64,000 nucleotides of DNA, from the NCBI RefSeq assembly GCF_014696315.1, contig NZ_JACJPX010000029.1, positions 1 to 64,000 of the forward strand, read 5' to 3'. This DNA comes from Calothrix membranacea FACHB-236 (GTDB taxonomy: Bacteria; Cyanobacteriota; Cyanobacteriia; Cyanobacteriales; Nostocaceae). The translations under genes and the position numbers were made by a program. How positions within the stretch are numbered: the stretch's first letter is position 1; every line of letters begins with the position of its first letter. This document shows, piece by piece, positions 19,228-28,554 of the stretch. Below the pieces are notes generated by a model that was not told the origin of the DNA, ran no database searches, and was given only the letters and a program-made list of their open reading frames with translations.

Positions 19228-19396
19228 AAAATTACCGATGTGCTAGGTACTAGCTGGAAAATAGAGGCTAAAAGCTAGGGACTGGAGGCTAGAAAATAAA
19301 GATTTCCCCAATCTAGTTGTGTAATTTATCACATAACGGTCTGGCTTGAAAATGGTATTTGCTGTTTGGTGTTTGGCGTTTGGGTTTTAGGAAGGC

Positions 19397-19440
19397 AAAT
19401 GCCAAATGACAAATAACAAATAACAATTGACAAATAACAA
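19397..19440. repeat. STRR array abutting a start codon
   Basis: Repeated ACAAATA/CCAAATG-like heptamers run directly into the ATG at 19441, so this gene has no Shine-Dalgarno sequence and its leader is made of repeat DNA. Confidence 0.7.
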
Positions 19441-20565
19441 ATGCAATATCGACGCTTTGGCAAAACTAATTTGCGCTTGTCCGTTTTTTCTTTAGGAACA
19501 ATGCGCTACCTAGCTGATGCAGAAAATGCTCGGCAAACTATTGAAAAAGCTTTAGCATTAGGCATTAATCATATAGAAACTGCTAGAGGTTATGGCAAAA
19601 GTGAGGAGTACTTGGGTAAAGCTTTCCAAGTAGGCTTGTCAGTACCTCGTTCCCAACTTTACATCACCACTAAAATTCCCCCTACAGCTGATGCTGATAC
19701 CATGCGTCGCTATATCGATGAATCTCTGGAGAAATTGCACCTAGATTATTTAGATTGCTTGGGGATTCATGGGTTAAATACTTGGGAACATCTAGAAATG
19801 GTGGAAGCTGGTTGTATACAAGCTGTGCAAGAAGCGATCGCAGATGGTAGGGTCAAGCACGTTGGTTTTTCTACTCATGGATCGTTAGATATAATTTTAG
19901 CGGCAATCAATACAGATTTATTTGAATTTGTCAATCTGCACTATTACTATTTTTTTCAGCGTCATGCACCAGCAATACAGCTAGCAGCCGCCAAGGATAT
20001 GGGGATATTTATCATTTCTCCTGCGGATAAAGGAGGAAGACTTTACACACCACCCCAAACTTTAAAAGACTTGTGTCACCCATTTTCGCCCTTAGAGTTA
20101 AATTATCGATTTTTATTGAGCGACTCCCGCATTACTACCCTCAGTGTCGGGCCAGCGAATCCAGAGGAATTAATTGAACCTTTACAAGTTGCTGATCACA
20201 TTAATGAACTTACAGAAGAAGAAATTTCAGCTTTTCAACGTTTAGAAAATCAAGCAAAAACTGCCTTAGAAACTGATAAATGTAGCCAGTGTTTTGCTTG
20301 TTTACCTTGCCCAGAAAATATTAATATTCCAGAGGTATTACGGTTACATAACCTGGCAGTAGCATACGATATGACAGACTATGGCAAATATCGTTATGGA
20401 ATGTTTGAAAATGCCGGTCACTGGTTTCCCGGAATGAAAGCCAACCGTTGTACAGAATGCGGTGATTGTCTACCCCGATGTCCCGAAGAGTTGAATATTC
20501 CCGCTTTATTAGCAGATACCCACGAAAAATTAAGCGGCAAAGCAGGGAGAAGATTGTGGGGGTGA
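19441..20565 (+). CDS. Aldo/keto reductase with C-terminal 2x[4Fe-4S] ferredoxin domain
   Basis: Protein of 374 residues. The N-terminal 270 form an AKR barrel (MQYRRFGKTNLRLSVFSLGTM; INHIETARGYGKSEEYLGKAF). The C-terminus carries cysteine clusters CSQCFACLPCP and CTECGDCLPRCP for two iron-sulfur clusters. Such fused oxidoreductases are widespread in cyanobacteria and probably draw electrons from ferredoxin. The substrate is unknown. In place of the catalytic Tyr context of classical AKRs, TARGYG is present. Confidence 0.9.
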   Translation: MQYRRFGKTNLRLSVFSLGTMRYLADAENARQTIEKALALGINHIETARGYGKSEEYLGKAFQVGLSVPRSQLYITTKIPPTADADTMRRYIDESLEKLHLDYLDCLGIHGLNTWEHLEMVEAGCIQAVQEAIADGRVKHVGFSTHGSLDIILAAINTDLFEFVNLHYYYFFQRHAPAIQLAAAKDMGIFIISPADKGGRLYTPPQTLKDLCHPFSPLELNYRFLLSDSRITTLSVGPANPEELIEPLQVADHINELTEEEISAFQRLENQAKTALETDKCSQCFACLPCPENINIPEVLRLHNLAVAYDMTDYGKYRYGMFENAGHWFPGMKANRCTECGDCLPRCPEELNIPALLADTHEKLSGKAGRRLWG

Positions 20566-20610
20566 GCGCGTTACACTATTCGTTGAGAGCGATCGCTATC
20601 CCCTAAAATT

Positions 20611-21222
20611 ATGCAAGTTACACAACAGCGATACTACACCCCAGAAGAATATCTCCAACTAGAAGCAACTGCTGACTACAAAAGTGAATATATTGATGGG
20701 TATATCATTCCGATGGCTGGTGGTACAGTAAATCACAATCAAATAGCGCTCAACTTAAGTACTGAATTAAATTTTGCCTTCAAAAAGCAAAACTACCGGG
20801 TGTATATGGGTGATGTTCGGTTGTGGATAGCCCAAAAGCGTAGCTATACTTATCCCGATGTGATTATTCTGGCAGATGAACCAGAGTATTTCAACAACCG
20901 CACAGATATAATCGTCAATCCGCAGGTGATTGTAGAAGTTTTATCACAATCTACCAAAGCATACGATCGCGAAGCTAAATTCCAAGCATACCGCACAATT
21001 CCCAGCTTTCAAGAATATCTGTTAATTGACCAAACCCGGATTCATGTAGAACAATTTTCCAAAACGGGCAAGAAACAATGGACATTACGCGAGTACGATG
21101 AAGAAGATGAAGCGATCGCACTTGTAACTGTACCTTTTACTATTTCCTTAAGCGATTTATATAATAAGGTAAATTTTGAACTTGTGGAGTCGGAAGTTCA
21201 AGAACTTAATGTAGAAGAATGA
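20611..21222 (+). CDS. Uma2-family (DUF820) endonuclease-like protein
   Basis: A 203-residue protein with TPEEYLQLEATADYKSEYIDGYII, the acidic YPDVIILAD, and VEVLSQSTKAYDREAKFQAYRTIPSFQEYLLID, typical of Uma2 PD-(D/E)xK proteins. It ends in a Glu-rich tail. Role unknown; it is a second paralogue of the gene at 13426. Confidence 0.9.
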   Translation: MQVTQQRYYTPEEYLQLEATADYKSEYIDGYIIPMAGGTVNHNQIALNLSTELNFAFKKQNYRVYMGDVRLWIAQKRSYTYPDVIILADEPEYFNNRTDIIVNPQVIVEVLSQSTKAYDREAKFQAYRTIPSFQEYLLIDQTRIHVEQFSKTGKKQWTLREYDEEDEAIALVTVPFTISLSDLYNKVNFELVESEVQELNVEE

Positions 21223-21318
21223 GATAAGGTATGAGCAATACTTTTTATTTTAGATGTGTGGTTTTCAATATTATCGAGCGACGAACTTAAATTTAAGTTT
21301 TCGCCTTTCTATTAAAGA

Positions 21319-21408
21319 ATACCAAATTTAAAAAAGAATGCGACAGATTGTAGGGGCAAGGCAATGCCTTGCCCTCTAGAATATATTGATGTGTCGCAAA
21401 AATTATTT
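21319..21408 (-). repeat. Interspersed repeat family, copy B (inverted)
   Basis: Matches copies D and E in reverse orientation: AATTTAAAAAAGAATGCGAC at one end, GATGTGTCGC at the other, and a central hairpin GGCAAGGCA/TGCCTTGCC. The central hairpin differs in each copy while its ability to pair is kept. Confidence 0.75.
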
Positions 21409-21486
21409 GAATCGTTATAATTTTAGGGAATTAGTGGAACCCTAAATCTGTACATCCTGTTTGAATGATAAAAGTCGTGAAATCAA

Positions 21487-22161
21487 TCAGAAATCTCTAA
21501 CTTTTATAGGAGAAGGAGGCGCAGAAAATATGATGATATTTCTCACATTGCTTACATAACGACCGCCAGCTTTATCACCAGGAACTACTAAACGAGCGAA
21601 TCCATCATCTATTAAAGGTACGACTGTACCATCACTACCTTTTTTTTCAAATGCAACTAGCACTGTTTTGGCTTCAAAGTTAGGATGAATTTCGCCAATA
21701 GCGACAACAGCACCATAACAATCTGTAGCATCAACTAAAACAGATTGTCTGAGAAAAGAGTTTTTAGAATTTACCCCAGGATTTCCCGCTTTTAGACCAC
21801 CTGCGGCTTGTGGATTATTAATTAATTCCCACAGGGGAACTCCATAGTATGTTTCTGTGCGCGGGCCGGAGCCAGTTTGAAAGCTGACAGTGACTTCTGT
21901 AACTAATGCTGGATTTTGGTTTTTTAAATTATCTCGTAAAGTTCTCAGCTTTTGCAAGTTATAGGTATTAGGATTATTGATTTCTCCACCCAAGCGAAAA
22001 TTCTGGGAATTACCTCCAGCACACTTATTTTTATTCCAAACAGATGGTGTTTCTTCTCGGTTCCAAGGAGCATTATTCCTAAAATCAGCTAAACTAGGTT
22101 GCGATAAAACTAGCAACGATAGTATTAAAGATGCTATAGGAAGATTGCGACTCAAATGCAT
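21487..22161 (-). CDS. Secreted molybdopterin-oxidoreductase-fold protein
   Basis: About 224 residues, with a signal peptide (LPIASLILSLLVLSQPSLA). The body resembles the sulfite-oxidase-type molybdopterin-binding domain (LGGEINNPNTYNLQKLRTL; YYGVPLWELI; LVDATDCYGAVVAIGEI; GFARLVVPGDKAGGRYVSNV). The conserved Cys that ligates Mo is not evident at the usual place, although Cys occurs in ATDCYGA. Start chosen at ATG 22161 because GGAG sits 9 bases upstream. It lies 105 bp after the porin gene on the same strand and is likely co-transcribed with it. Context suggests periplasmic molybdate or molybdoenzyme function. Confidence 0.7.
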   Translation of the reverse strand: MHLSRNLPIASLILSLLVLSQPSLADFRNNAPWNREETPSVWNKNKCAGGNSQNFRLGGEINNPNTYNLQKLRTLRDNLKNQNPALVTEVTVSFQTGSGPRTETYYGVPLWELINNPQAAGGLKAGNPGVNSKNSFLRQSVLVDATDCYGAVVAIGEIHPNFEAKTVLVAFEKKGSDGTVVPLIDDGFARLVVPGDKAGGRYVSNVRNIIIFSAPPSPIKVRDF

Positions 22162-22265
22162 AAAACATTTCTCCATTAACTATTGAATATTGAAAAAATG
22201 AGCATAACAAATTCCCTCCAGTTTCCTGCTACTCGGATTGGGGTTGTTGCATATTGGGGAAGAAT

Positions 22266-24095
22266 TTAAAACCTAAATGTAGTGCGAATAACGCCTGTAT
22301 AGATGGTATCGTTATTGCTATTATGTTCTGGATTAAATATCACTATTAATCCTGGTGTAATTGAAAGATTGCTATTAACTTGATAACGATATAAAGCTTC
22401 TACATGGAAAGAGGTATCAGTGTCTATACGTCTATCTGGTACAAGATTGGTGGCGCTAACGGTATTATTGCCAAAGTCGTTACCAGTTACCTTCGGTGGT
22501 TGTCCAAAGATAATACCCCCAAGATTTCCCTTTTTACCCAAGTCAGGGAAGGCGAGAGTTACAGCCCAGTTCCAGATATCTGCCTTATCGCCTCTGTTGA
22601 CATTCGCACCTGAACTATTTTCTGCGATCGCCTGAGTATATCCCACCCAACCAGCAAGGGTGAATTGGGGATTGAAACGATAATTAGCTTGAATACCATA
22701 GTGATTGGTTGTGGTGTTCACCGGAGTAGTAGCACTAGAGTTGAAGGGATTGTTAGCGAATGCGCTCCCATAAGAACCAGAAACTACCACATCACCATCA
22801 TTGTTGGAGCCTCTGAGGTAGGAGTGTGCATAAGTCAAACCTAAGCTCAAGTTTTGGTTGGGCTGAAATGCTAATTGTGCTAATGCGCCATAACTACCAT
22901 CAAATAAACCTTTACCATCACTTGGTTCACTACCTCTGCGCGCTAAATAACCGCCTGATAAGGTGATTGTGTCGCTTAACTTGAAAACCGCACTCACACC
23001 TGAGCCTGTATTGCTGGCGGAGGAGGTGTTACTAGCGCGATAAATCGGAGAGAAACGACCAAAGCGAGATAACGAACCAACGGGAGTGGAAGACAACAAA
23101 GGGTTAAAGGTGTTGAAGTTGTCGTAAAATTCTCCTCCAATAGCATCAACAATGATGTTGAGTTGCTCACCAACAGGAAAACGATAATACAACTTGCCCA
23201 TCTGAATACTGTTATCAGCATTATTTGTCGTGTCCCAGGATACGCGAGACATGTTTGTACCTGTGACAGCACCGCTAAAAGCTGTAGTGTTGTTGGCTTC
23301 TAAACGAGTAAATAGTTGGTCTTTACCTGTAAAACTGGTAATTAAATTGAGTCGGATGCGATCGCTAAAAATTGCTCTATCTTGCAGTCTCCGTCCACCT
23401 GATGCAGCATACTGATTGTTGGCAAAAGTGTCTCTAGTTGCACCTGCGGGTCTAGCGTTGATTTCATTCCACACATCCGAGTTCAGCGCGCGATCGCCAC
23501 CAAACACGCTACCAAGACTGAAAATTATCTCTCCACTCAACTTGGTTGTGGCGGAAAATTGTTGACTCTCTAGTGTAGCTGTCCGACCCTCCAAGCCATC
23601 TAACCGACCTCTAAGTTCTGCCAATCCATCAGCAAACTCTTGCTGCAATTTCTGTAAGGTTTCTAAATCTTGCTTTGTAACTAAATCGGCTGTACCAGTT
23701 GCAATCAGTTCGTTAACTCGATTCAAACAAGCATTCAAACCCGCCGCAAATTCATAACGAGTCAGCGCTCGATTTCCGCGAAAGCTGCTATCTGGATATC
23801 CCGCAATGCAACCATAGCGTTCTACCAAAGACTGTAAAGCTTGAAATGCCCAATCTGTTGGCTGCACATCAGAAAGTTGCGATACTGATGTTACCTGCTC
23901 CATTGCAGTATTTGGCTGTGCGTTTTCATCTACAACCGACTCGCTGTGTGGCGATATTTCTGTTTGTAAGTGATTTATTTGGCTATCAGCTTGTAATTGG
24001 TTGGTATTTTCTGCCACTGGAGTTGCTGATGCAGCTTGAGCTAACATCATACTAGCTAGCACTAGTAACAATGAAGACTGTACAAAAGTTGACAT
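22266..24095 (-). CDS. SLH-domain outer-membrane porin (OprB/SomA-like)
   Basis: About 609 residues: a signal peptide ending near AQAASA, an SLH domain (LSDVQPTDWAFQALQSLVERYGCIAGYPDSSF, RALTRYEFAAGLNACLNRV), a short coiled coil (TLQKLQQEFADGLAELRGRL), and a beta-barrel ending in aromatic Phe (VIRTTFRF). This is the standard cyanobacterial porin layout. Start set at ATG 24095; a GTG at 24104 is possible. Its promoter region faces modA and contains five ACCAA-N5-TTGGT palindromes, so I infer a porin specialised for molybdate or a similar oxyanion. Confidence 0.85.
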   Translation of the reverse strand: MSTFVQSSLLLVLASMMLAQAASATPVAENTNQLQADSQINHLQTEISPHSESVVDENAQPNTAMEQVTSVSQLSDVQPTDWAFQALQSLVERYGCIAGYPDSSFRGNRALTRYEFAAGLNACLNRVNELIATGTADLVTKQDLETLQKLQQEFADGLAELRGRLDGLEGRTATLESQQFSATTKLSGEIIFSLGSVFGGDRALNSDVWNEINARPAGATRDTFANNQYAASGGRRLQDRAIFSDRIRLNLITSFTGKDQLFTRLEANNTTAFSGAVTGTNMSRVSWDTTNNADNSIQMGKLYYRFPVGEQLNIIVDAIGGEFYDNFNTFNPLLSSTPVGSLSRFGRFSPIYRASNTSSASNTGSGVSAVFKLSDTITLSGGYLARRGSEPSDGKGLFDGSYGALAQLAFQPNQNLSLGLTYAHSYLRGSNNDGDVVVSGSYGSAFANNPFNSSATTPVNTTTNHYGIQANYRFNPQFTLAGWVGYTQAIAENSSGANVNRGDKADIWNWAVTLAFPDLGKKGNLGGIIFGQPPKVTGNDFGNNTVSATNLVPDRRIDTDTSFHVEALYRYQVNSNLSITPGLIVIFNPEHNSNNDTIYTGVIRTTFRF

Positions 24096-24121
24096 TACCC
24101 TCACACCTCAAATCTATTTAA

Positions 24122-24342
24122 ACCAATATAATTGGTGTTTTCCAACTATATTGGTGTGTATTAGCAAGAATTACGTATTTCTAGAACTAATTACTTCGTT
24201 ATACAGACTAGTTTTCAGCCAACTTGGTTGGTAAATAATTTATACCAATTAAGTTGGCTAAAATGTAACACTAGTTACAAATTTACAAATACTTAGAATT
24301 TACAATACGAAAACTAATCACAAAAATACCAAATAATTTGGT
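24122..24342. promoter_or_regulatory. Five ACCAA-N5-TTGGT operator-like palindromes
   Basis: Between the divergent porin and modA genes lie 24122-24136 (ACCAATATAATTGGT), 24141-24155 (TCCAACTATATTGGT), 24218-24232 (GCCAACTTGGTTGGT), 24244-24258 (ACCAATTAAGTTGGC) and 24328-24342 (ACCAAATAATTTGGT). The same site occurs at 28139-28153 upstream of the XRE regulator. I infer binding sites for that regulator. Confidence 0.65.
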
Positions 24343-24412
24343 ATTCTTGGGAAACTTGTAAGATTCTACCAAGCATCAATTTTAAAAAAATTCTTCGGCT
24401 TGCAGCTTTTCT

Positions 24413-25210
24413 ATGAACAGAAGACAAATTCTTAAATTAGTTGGTACAGCAGTTGCTAGCTTTTTGGTAACCAGTAGTTTACCAGCAGTTACTTCTACAC
24501 CCGTACTAGCACAGTCAAAGACCAAACTCCTTGTATCTGCTGCTGCTAGTTTGAAAGAAGCGTTGGAAGAGATTAAGCCTCTTTACCAACAAACTAATCC
24601 GAATACCAACATTAATTATAATTTTGGTGCTTCTGGTGCTTTGCAGCAACAGATTGAGCAAGGTGCGCCTGCAGATATCTTTATTTCTGCTGCTAAAAGG
24701 CAAGTCGATGCTCTAGAAGGAAAAGGACTCTTGCTAGCAGGAACTCGTTCTGTTTTAGCGAGAAATCGTCTGGTTTTGATCGTACCTAGAAATGTGGTGG
24801 GCATTACCAGCTTTTATAATTTAAAAGATGATAAAAAAATCAAAAAAATCTCTATTGGCGAACCGAGAAGTGTCCCCGCAGGACAATATGCAGAGCAAGT
24901 CCTTCAGAAACTAAAGATTTTGCCACAAGTCAAATCTAAGTTGGTCTATGCTAACAATGTGCGTCAAGTGCTGGCATCTGTAGAAAGTGGCAACGCCGAT
25001 GCAGGTTTAGTTTATATCACTGATGCCAAAATCTCAGATAAGGTAAAAGTTGTGGTGGCGGCTGACGAAAAATATCATTCTGCGATTATTTATCCATTTG
25101 CAGTCCTCAAAAGCAGCAAAAATGCTGATGCTGCAAAGGAGTTTGCTAAATTTCTATCTAGCAATCAAGCTAAAGCAGTACTGCAAAAATACGGCTTTAT
25201 TCTGCCTTAA
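24413..25210 (+). CDS. modA: Molybdate ABC transporter substrate-binding protein ModA (copy 1)
   Basis: Protein of 265 residues. The N-terminus NRRQILKLVGT with a following hydrophobic stretch looks like a Tat-type signal. Family motifs: LLVSAAASLKEALEEIKP, NFGASGALQQQIEQGAPADIFISAA, RSVPAGQYAEQVL, and VESGNADAGLVYITDAK. It binds molybdate (or tungstate) in the periplasm. It is about 55-60% identical by eye to the second ModA at 32597 but lacks a lipobox. There is no permease beside it; the fused ModBC lies 6 kb away. Confidence 0.88.
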   Translation: MNRRQILKLVGTAVASFLVTSSLPAVTSTPVLAQSKTKLLVSAAASLKEALEEIKPLYQQTNPNTNINYNFGASGALQQQIEQGAPADIFISAAKRQVDALEGKGLLLAGTRSVLARNRLVLIVPRNVVGITSFYNLKDDKKIKKISIGEPRSVPAGQYAEQVLQKLKILPQVKSKLVYANNVRQVLASVESGNADAGLVYITDAKISDKVKVVVAADEKYHSAIIYPFAVLKSSKNADAAKEFAKFLSSNQAKAVLQKYGFILP

Positions 25211-25362
25211 TTGTTCATAAAAAAGTCACTCAATTTTAGATTTTGAATTTTAGATTACCCTCTTATTTAAGGAGGAAGTTTTAAATTTACATTGTTTAGC
25301 TCTCCGACTTATTCAATAAATCAGAGAGCTAAATTTGCATAAATAATTTATTCCTACTGTTG

Positions 25363-25587
25363 CTACTTTATACGATACCAAAAATGCATTTTGGGTGTCA
25401 GGTAAAGCAGAGCGATCGCCAACATGACTTCAAGTGGTATCAAAGAAAAAAAGAGGCTGGAACAAAACCAAAACATTGCAAATAATAGAGCTATTATTTG
25501 CAAATAATGATTGGTAACTTTTGTAGTGATGTTCAAACAAAGTAAAGCTAGACCTAGCGCAATCGATGAATAGAAAAACGTTAGCAT
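25363..25587 (-). CDS. Hypothetical small membrane protein
   Basis: A 74-residue hydrophobic ORF with two likely membrane helices (SSIALGLALLCLNI and the stretch LLFAMFWFCSSLFFSLI) and a basic end. It has no clear ribosome site and no recognised family. It could be real or a chance hydrophobic frame in AT-rich DNA. Confidence 0.3.
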   Translation of the reverse strand: MLTFFYSSIALGLALLCLNITTKVTNHYLQIIALLFAMFWFCSSLFFSLIPLEVMLAIALLYLTPKMHFWYRIK

Positions 25588-25644
25588 TGTGCTTGAGTAA
25601 TAATGTACAGAACCCCAGATGATTGATGAACTGCAAGCAGAACT

Positions 25645-25839
25645 ATGTCTCCCCAGAACGCTAGAACTGCTACCGATCTATTAACGCCACAATACCTCCA
25701 GAACATCGTAGAATCAGATCATCAGTTCATCAAACCATTGGTTCACCCATGTATGGGATTTTGTTACTTCACCAGAGTTATACGAACATTAATCAACAGA
25801 TTGTTCATTATTAACAATGGTTGTCCCAACTGTAACTAA
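25645..25839 (+). pseudogene. IS6-family transposase remnant
   Basis: A 64-codon frame containing LTPQYLQNIVESDHQFIKPL, then VHPCMGFCYFTRVIRTL, which aligns by eye with the C-terminal catalytic region of IS6-family DDE transposases (usual form NIVEQDHRFIKRxxxPMLGFKSF). The Glu-x-Asp-His context survives, but the rest of the transposase and the terminal repeats are absent. Confidence 0.55.
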
Positions 25840-26395
25840 TTTGATAACTTTTCTGTTGCTGTTTGGGTTGCTAACCTCGCCTCAGAATCCTTAATCCCCA
25901 ATATCAAGATTTATCAATATTTCCCTACCAGCTAAAGCTTTACACTCCCAGGGAAGATGATAATATCTCGGTTTGGTTTGATACAGGAGCATCCCAAGTT
26001 TCAGTTAAAAAAAGCTACATTGGACTTAATTTTATTTGCCGACACAAAAGCATAATTTTTCGCTTTGGGTTCTACCTAATTCCTGTTGGATAATTTTTTG
26101 CTTTTGCTGTAAAGATTCCCTATAGATAAAGCATAACATATCAGATCGCTAAATAACTTGCTAACAGACAGAATTCTGGCTGATGATGTTATTGCAATGA
26201 TTAACTTTCGCTTGTTCTGGCTATAAAAATAGTTTAGCAATATTAAATCAAAACCGGATAAATTTTATTGGCTAATTTCCGGTATTCATTGCCAGACGGA
26301 GGCGATCGCTCTACAGCAAAAACTGTTAAAATCTACAACATATTCTAGCTATAGAAAGTTTTTGTAGCACTCATCTTGGCTGGTCTTTACCAAGA

Positions 26396-26437
26396 ATACC
26401 AATTTGAAAAAAGAATGCGACAGATTGTCGGGGCATT
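26396..26437 (-). repeat. Interspersed repeat family, half copy C
   Basis: Only the ATACCAATTTG...GCGACAGATTGTCGGGGCA half is present; the other half is missing after the central arm. Confidence 0.6.
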
Positions 26438-26657
26438 TTTAGCTAACAGCTAGCAATGCAGACATCAAAACTGTAAATACGTTGTGATGATACAGGAATC
26501 CGCCTTGATTTCTGAAATTATTTGTGTGGTAAGGTAACAGGGAGCAGAGAAGAAGAAATAATATCATATCTGTGACGGTCGGTAATGGGTAATGGGTAAT
26601 GGGAAAGAAAAATATGATGCAGAGTTTCCCAAACAGACAACCAACCTTAATTGCAAT

Positions 26658-27851
26658 TTAATTAATAGTTGCTACAACTTCCCCGATTTTACTAGTGTCA
26701 TAGCCACCGACTACTTCTAATTGTGAATGCACCAACCGATGTCCCAAAGTACCGAGTAGTTGCTGTACAGGTGCTTCTTCAAGATATTCCTTGAGAATAA
26801 CTAAGTCATAGCGTGACTGATGTAGAGGAATAAACCCCAATCCAAAGGCAGTAGCTACAGATGCCGTACTGATACCTGCGTCAGCAATTCCTGATGCGAC
26901 TGCGAAAGCAACATCTTGGTGACTTGTGACAATTTGGTCAAATCCTTTAACATCTTGAGATGGTAATTGCTCTTGTTGAAGTTTTCTCTCCAACAGCATT
27001 CGACTACCAGCACCTAGTTCTCTATTAACAATAGTTGCACCTAATTCTAATAAGTCACTAACTGTTTTTATTCCCATTGGGTTACCAGCTTGGACTAACA
27101 GTCCTTCCTCCCAAACACCAAGAGTAATCAGAACTGCTTCTCTCCCAGCTAAAACATCACGGACAAATGGAATATTATGTTCTCCAGTGTCCGGATGGTA
27201 GAGGTGCATTCCGGCAATGTGAACCTCTCCTTTACACAGACTGTGCAATGCAGCCATGCTATTAGCGAAATTATATTGAACTCGCAATTGGGGATGCCAG
27301 CGTTCAGTAGCTCTAGCCCAAAGTGAAATTACAGGTGCACAGCCGGCTATCACAACTGTGTTGTACAGGATATCCATATTATCGTCTAATAGCCGGACTT
27401 GCAGTTTCTCTGTACTAACTTGACTGATAGCTTCTCCCTTCGGGTTCGATAGTTTGCTTATGCCGGGGAACCCGTCCACCGCAACTATCTCACCGTCTGC
27501 TGGAATCATATCTTGGCGAAAAGCATTTTTCCCCATTAAAGGGTAAGCTCTCCATTGTCCGCCAATCCGCGCTAAACTAACTCGCACTTTTTGCCCAGGA
27601 GGTACGGTTTTTGCCAGAAATGCTTCTATTTCAGGTAAATCCTGCTCCAGCCAGAATAGATCCTCAACTTGACAACCTAATGCCTTGGCTAAACGCAGTG
27701 TAATAGCAACAGAAGGAGCGTATTGTCCTGACTCGACACCACTAATAGTCTGACGGGTAACTCCAGCTATGTTAGCTAAATCCTGCTGGCTCATGCCTAG
27801 ACGAGTTCTGATTGACTTCAAGTTGTTACGGAGGCCACTATCCTGCTTCAT
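26658..27851 (-). CDS. XRE-HTH regulator with periplasmic-molybdate-binding-like domain
   Basis: Protein of 397 residues. An N-terminal XRE helix-turn-helix (IRTRLGMSQQDLANIAGVTRQTISGVESGQ) is followed by a large type-2 periplasmic-binding-protein-like domain of the COG1910 kind (NFANSMAALHSLCKGEVHIAGMHLYH; TIVNRELGAGSRMLLERKL; HQDVAFAVASGIADAGISTASVA). The layout implies a cytoplasmic oxyanion-sensing regulator. It lies between the two modA genes. A perfect ACCAA-N5-TTGGT palindrome is 288 bp upstream, and half sites occur at 28052-28067, so autoregulation is plausible. Confidence 0.85.
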   Translation of the reverse strand: MKQDSGLRNNLKSIRTRLGMSQQDLANIAGVTRQTISGVESGQYAPSVAITLRLAKALGCQVEDLFWLEQDLPEIEAFLAKTVPPGQKVRVSLARIGGQWRAYPLMGKNAFRQDMIPADGEIVAVDGFPGISKLSNPKGEAISQVSTEKLQVRLLDDNMDILYNTVVIAGCAPVISLWARATERWHPQLRVQYNFANSMAALHSLCKGEVHIAGMHLYHPDTGEHNIPFVRDVLAGREAVLITLGVWEEGLLVQAGNPMGIKTVSDLLELGATIVNRELGAGSRMLLERKLQQEQLPSQDVKGFDQIVTSHQDVAFAVASGIADAGISTASVATAFGLGFIPLHQSRYDLVILKEYLEEAPVQQLLGTLGHRLVHSQLEVVGGYDTSKIGEVVATIN

Positions 27852-28138
27852 TGGCTTATTTGGCTGAATTTATTCTCTCAATTACAAAAAGCCGTCGCGG
27901 ATTTAACTGCATCTAACAATACAGAAACGCCGTTATTGCATCAACCTGTCTGACAAACTTTGTACGTCTTTGCTGTTTTGATTCCCTATTTTTAAACAAT
28001 ATCATAAGCTTTTGCAAATTTACTTGCGAAGGGAAAAAATTTTTGCAAAAGACCAATCGTTACCAACTAGCGATCCATGAAAAGCTTTGATTTATCAACA
28101 ATGCAGGGATTTTTTTGATTCATTTTTATCATCTTTTT

Positions 28139-28153
28139 ACCAATTAAATTGGT
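28139..28153. promoter_or_regulatory. ACCAA-N5-TTGGT operator-like palindrome
   Basis: ACCAATTAAATTGGT, identical in arms to the five sites at 24122-24342. It is upstream of the regulator gene and also of the rightward genes at 28555 and 28937. A direct pair of ACCAA half sites lies at 28052-28066. Confidence 0.6.
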
Positions 28154-28361
28154 AAAAAGATACATATGATACAGTTTCCAGAGATGAACTTAGTCTTTGA
28201 TGGTTGATAGGCAATCAGTATCAGCTGTAGAAAATACCTATAGCGATCGCACCAAATGGGTAGCTGCCATGAACATGAATGAAATCTATTGCATAGCAAA
28301 TTCATCTCTTGCTAACAAGGCGATGCATCAATACCAAAGCTATCTCTCTGGTTAGCGGATG

Positions 28362-28479
28362 TTAAGTAGGTCGGCGAAATGAAAGATAAATGGCTGAGGC
28401 TGTCATTTTTCATTGGTAAGGATGTCAAACCTATTTACGTTCCTTAGCATAGTTGGGTTTATTTCCACCGACTTACTTA
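28362..28479. mobile_element. MITE-like element, copy 2
   Basis: A 118-bp relative of 9968-10116 with the same terminal inverted repeats (TTAAGTAGGTCGGCG...CACCGACTTACTTA). It lies immediately upstream of the reading frame at 28501/28555. The orientation relative to the downstream gene is opposite to copy 1. Confidence 0.75.
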
Positions 28480-28554
28480 GTCTGATGTGTTCGTCTATCT
28501 GTGCAGAAATACCCAAAATCGCAAATATTAACGCCAGTCATATTGGAGGAAATC

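Larger units (their letters stand above)
25211..26657. other. Decayed 1.4-kb intergenic region
   Basis: Low-GC region between modA and the regulator gene. It holds a doubtful small membrane ORF, an IS6-type transposase remnant, a fragment with the retropepsin-like words FDTGAS in one frame (about 25960-26010), a half copy of the interspersed repeat (26396-26437) and an STRR run (26579-26604). Nothing intact is supported. Confidence 0.5.

Noticed and set aside
25922-26092. Retropepsin-like protease fragment (FDTGAS)
   Set aside because: A six-residue match in a short open stretch of decayed DNA is not enough to call a gene.
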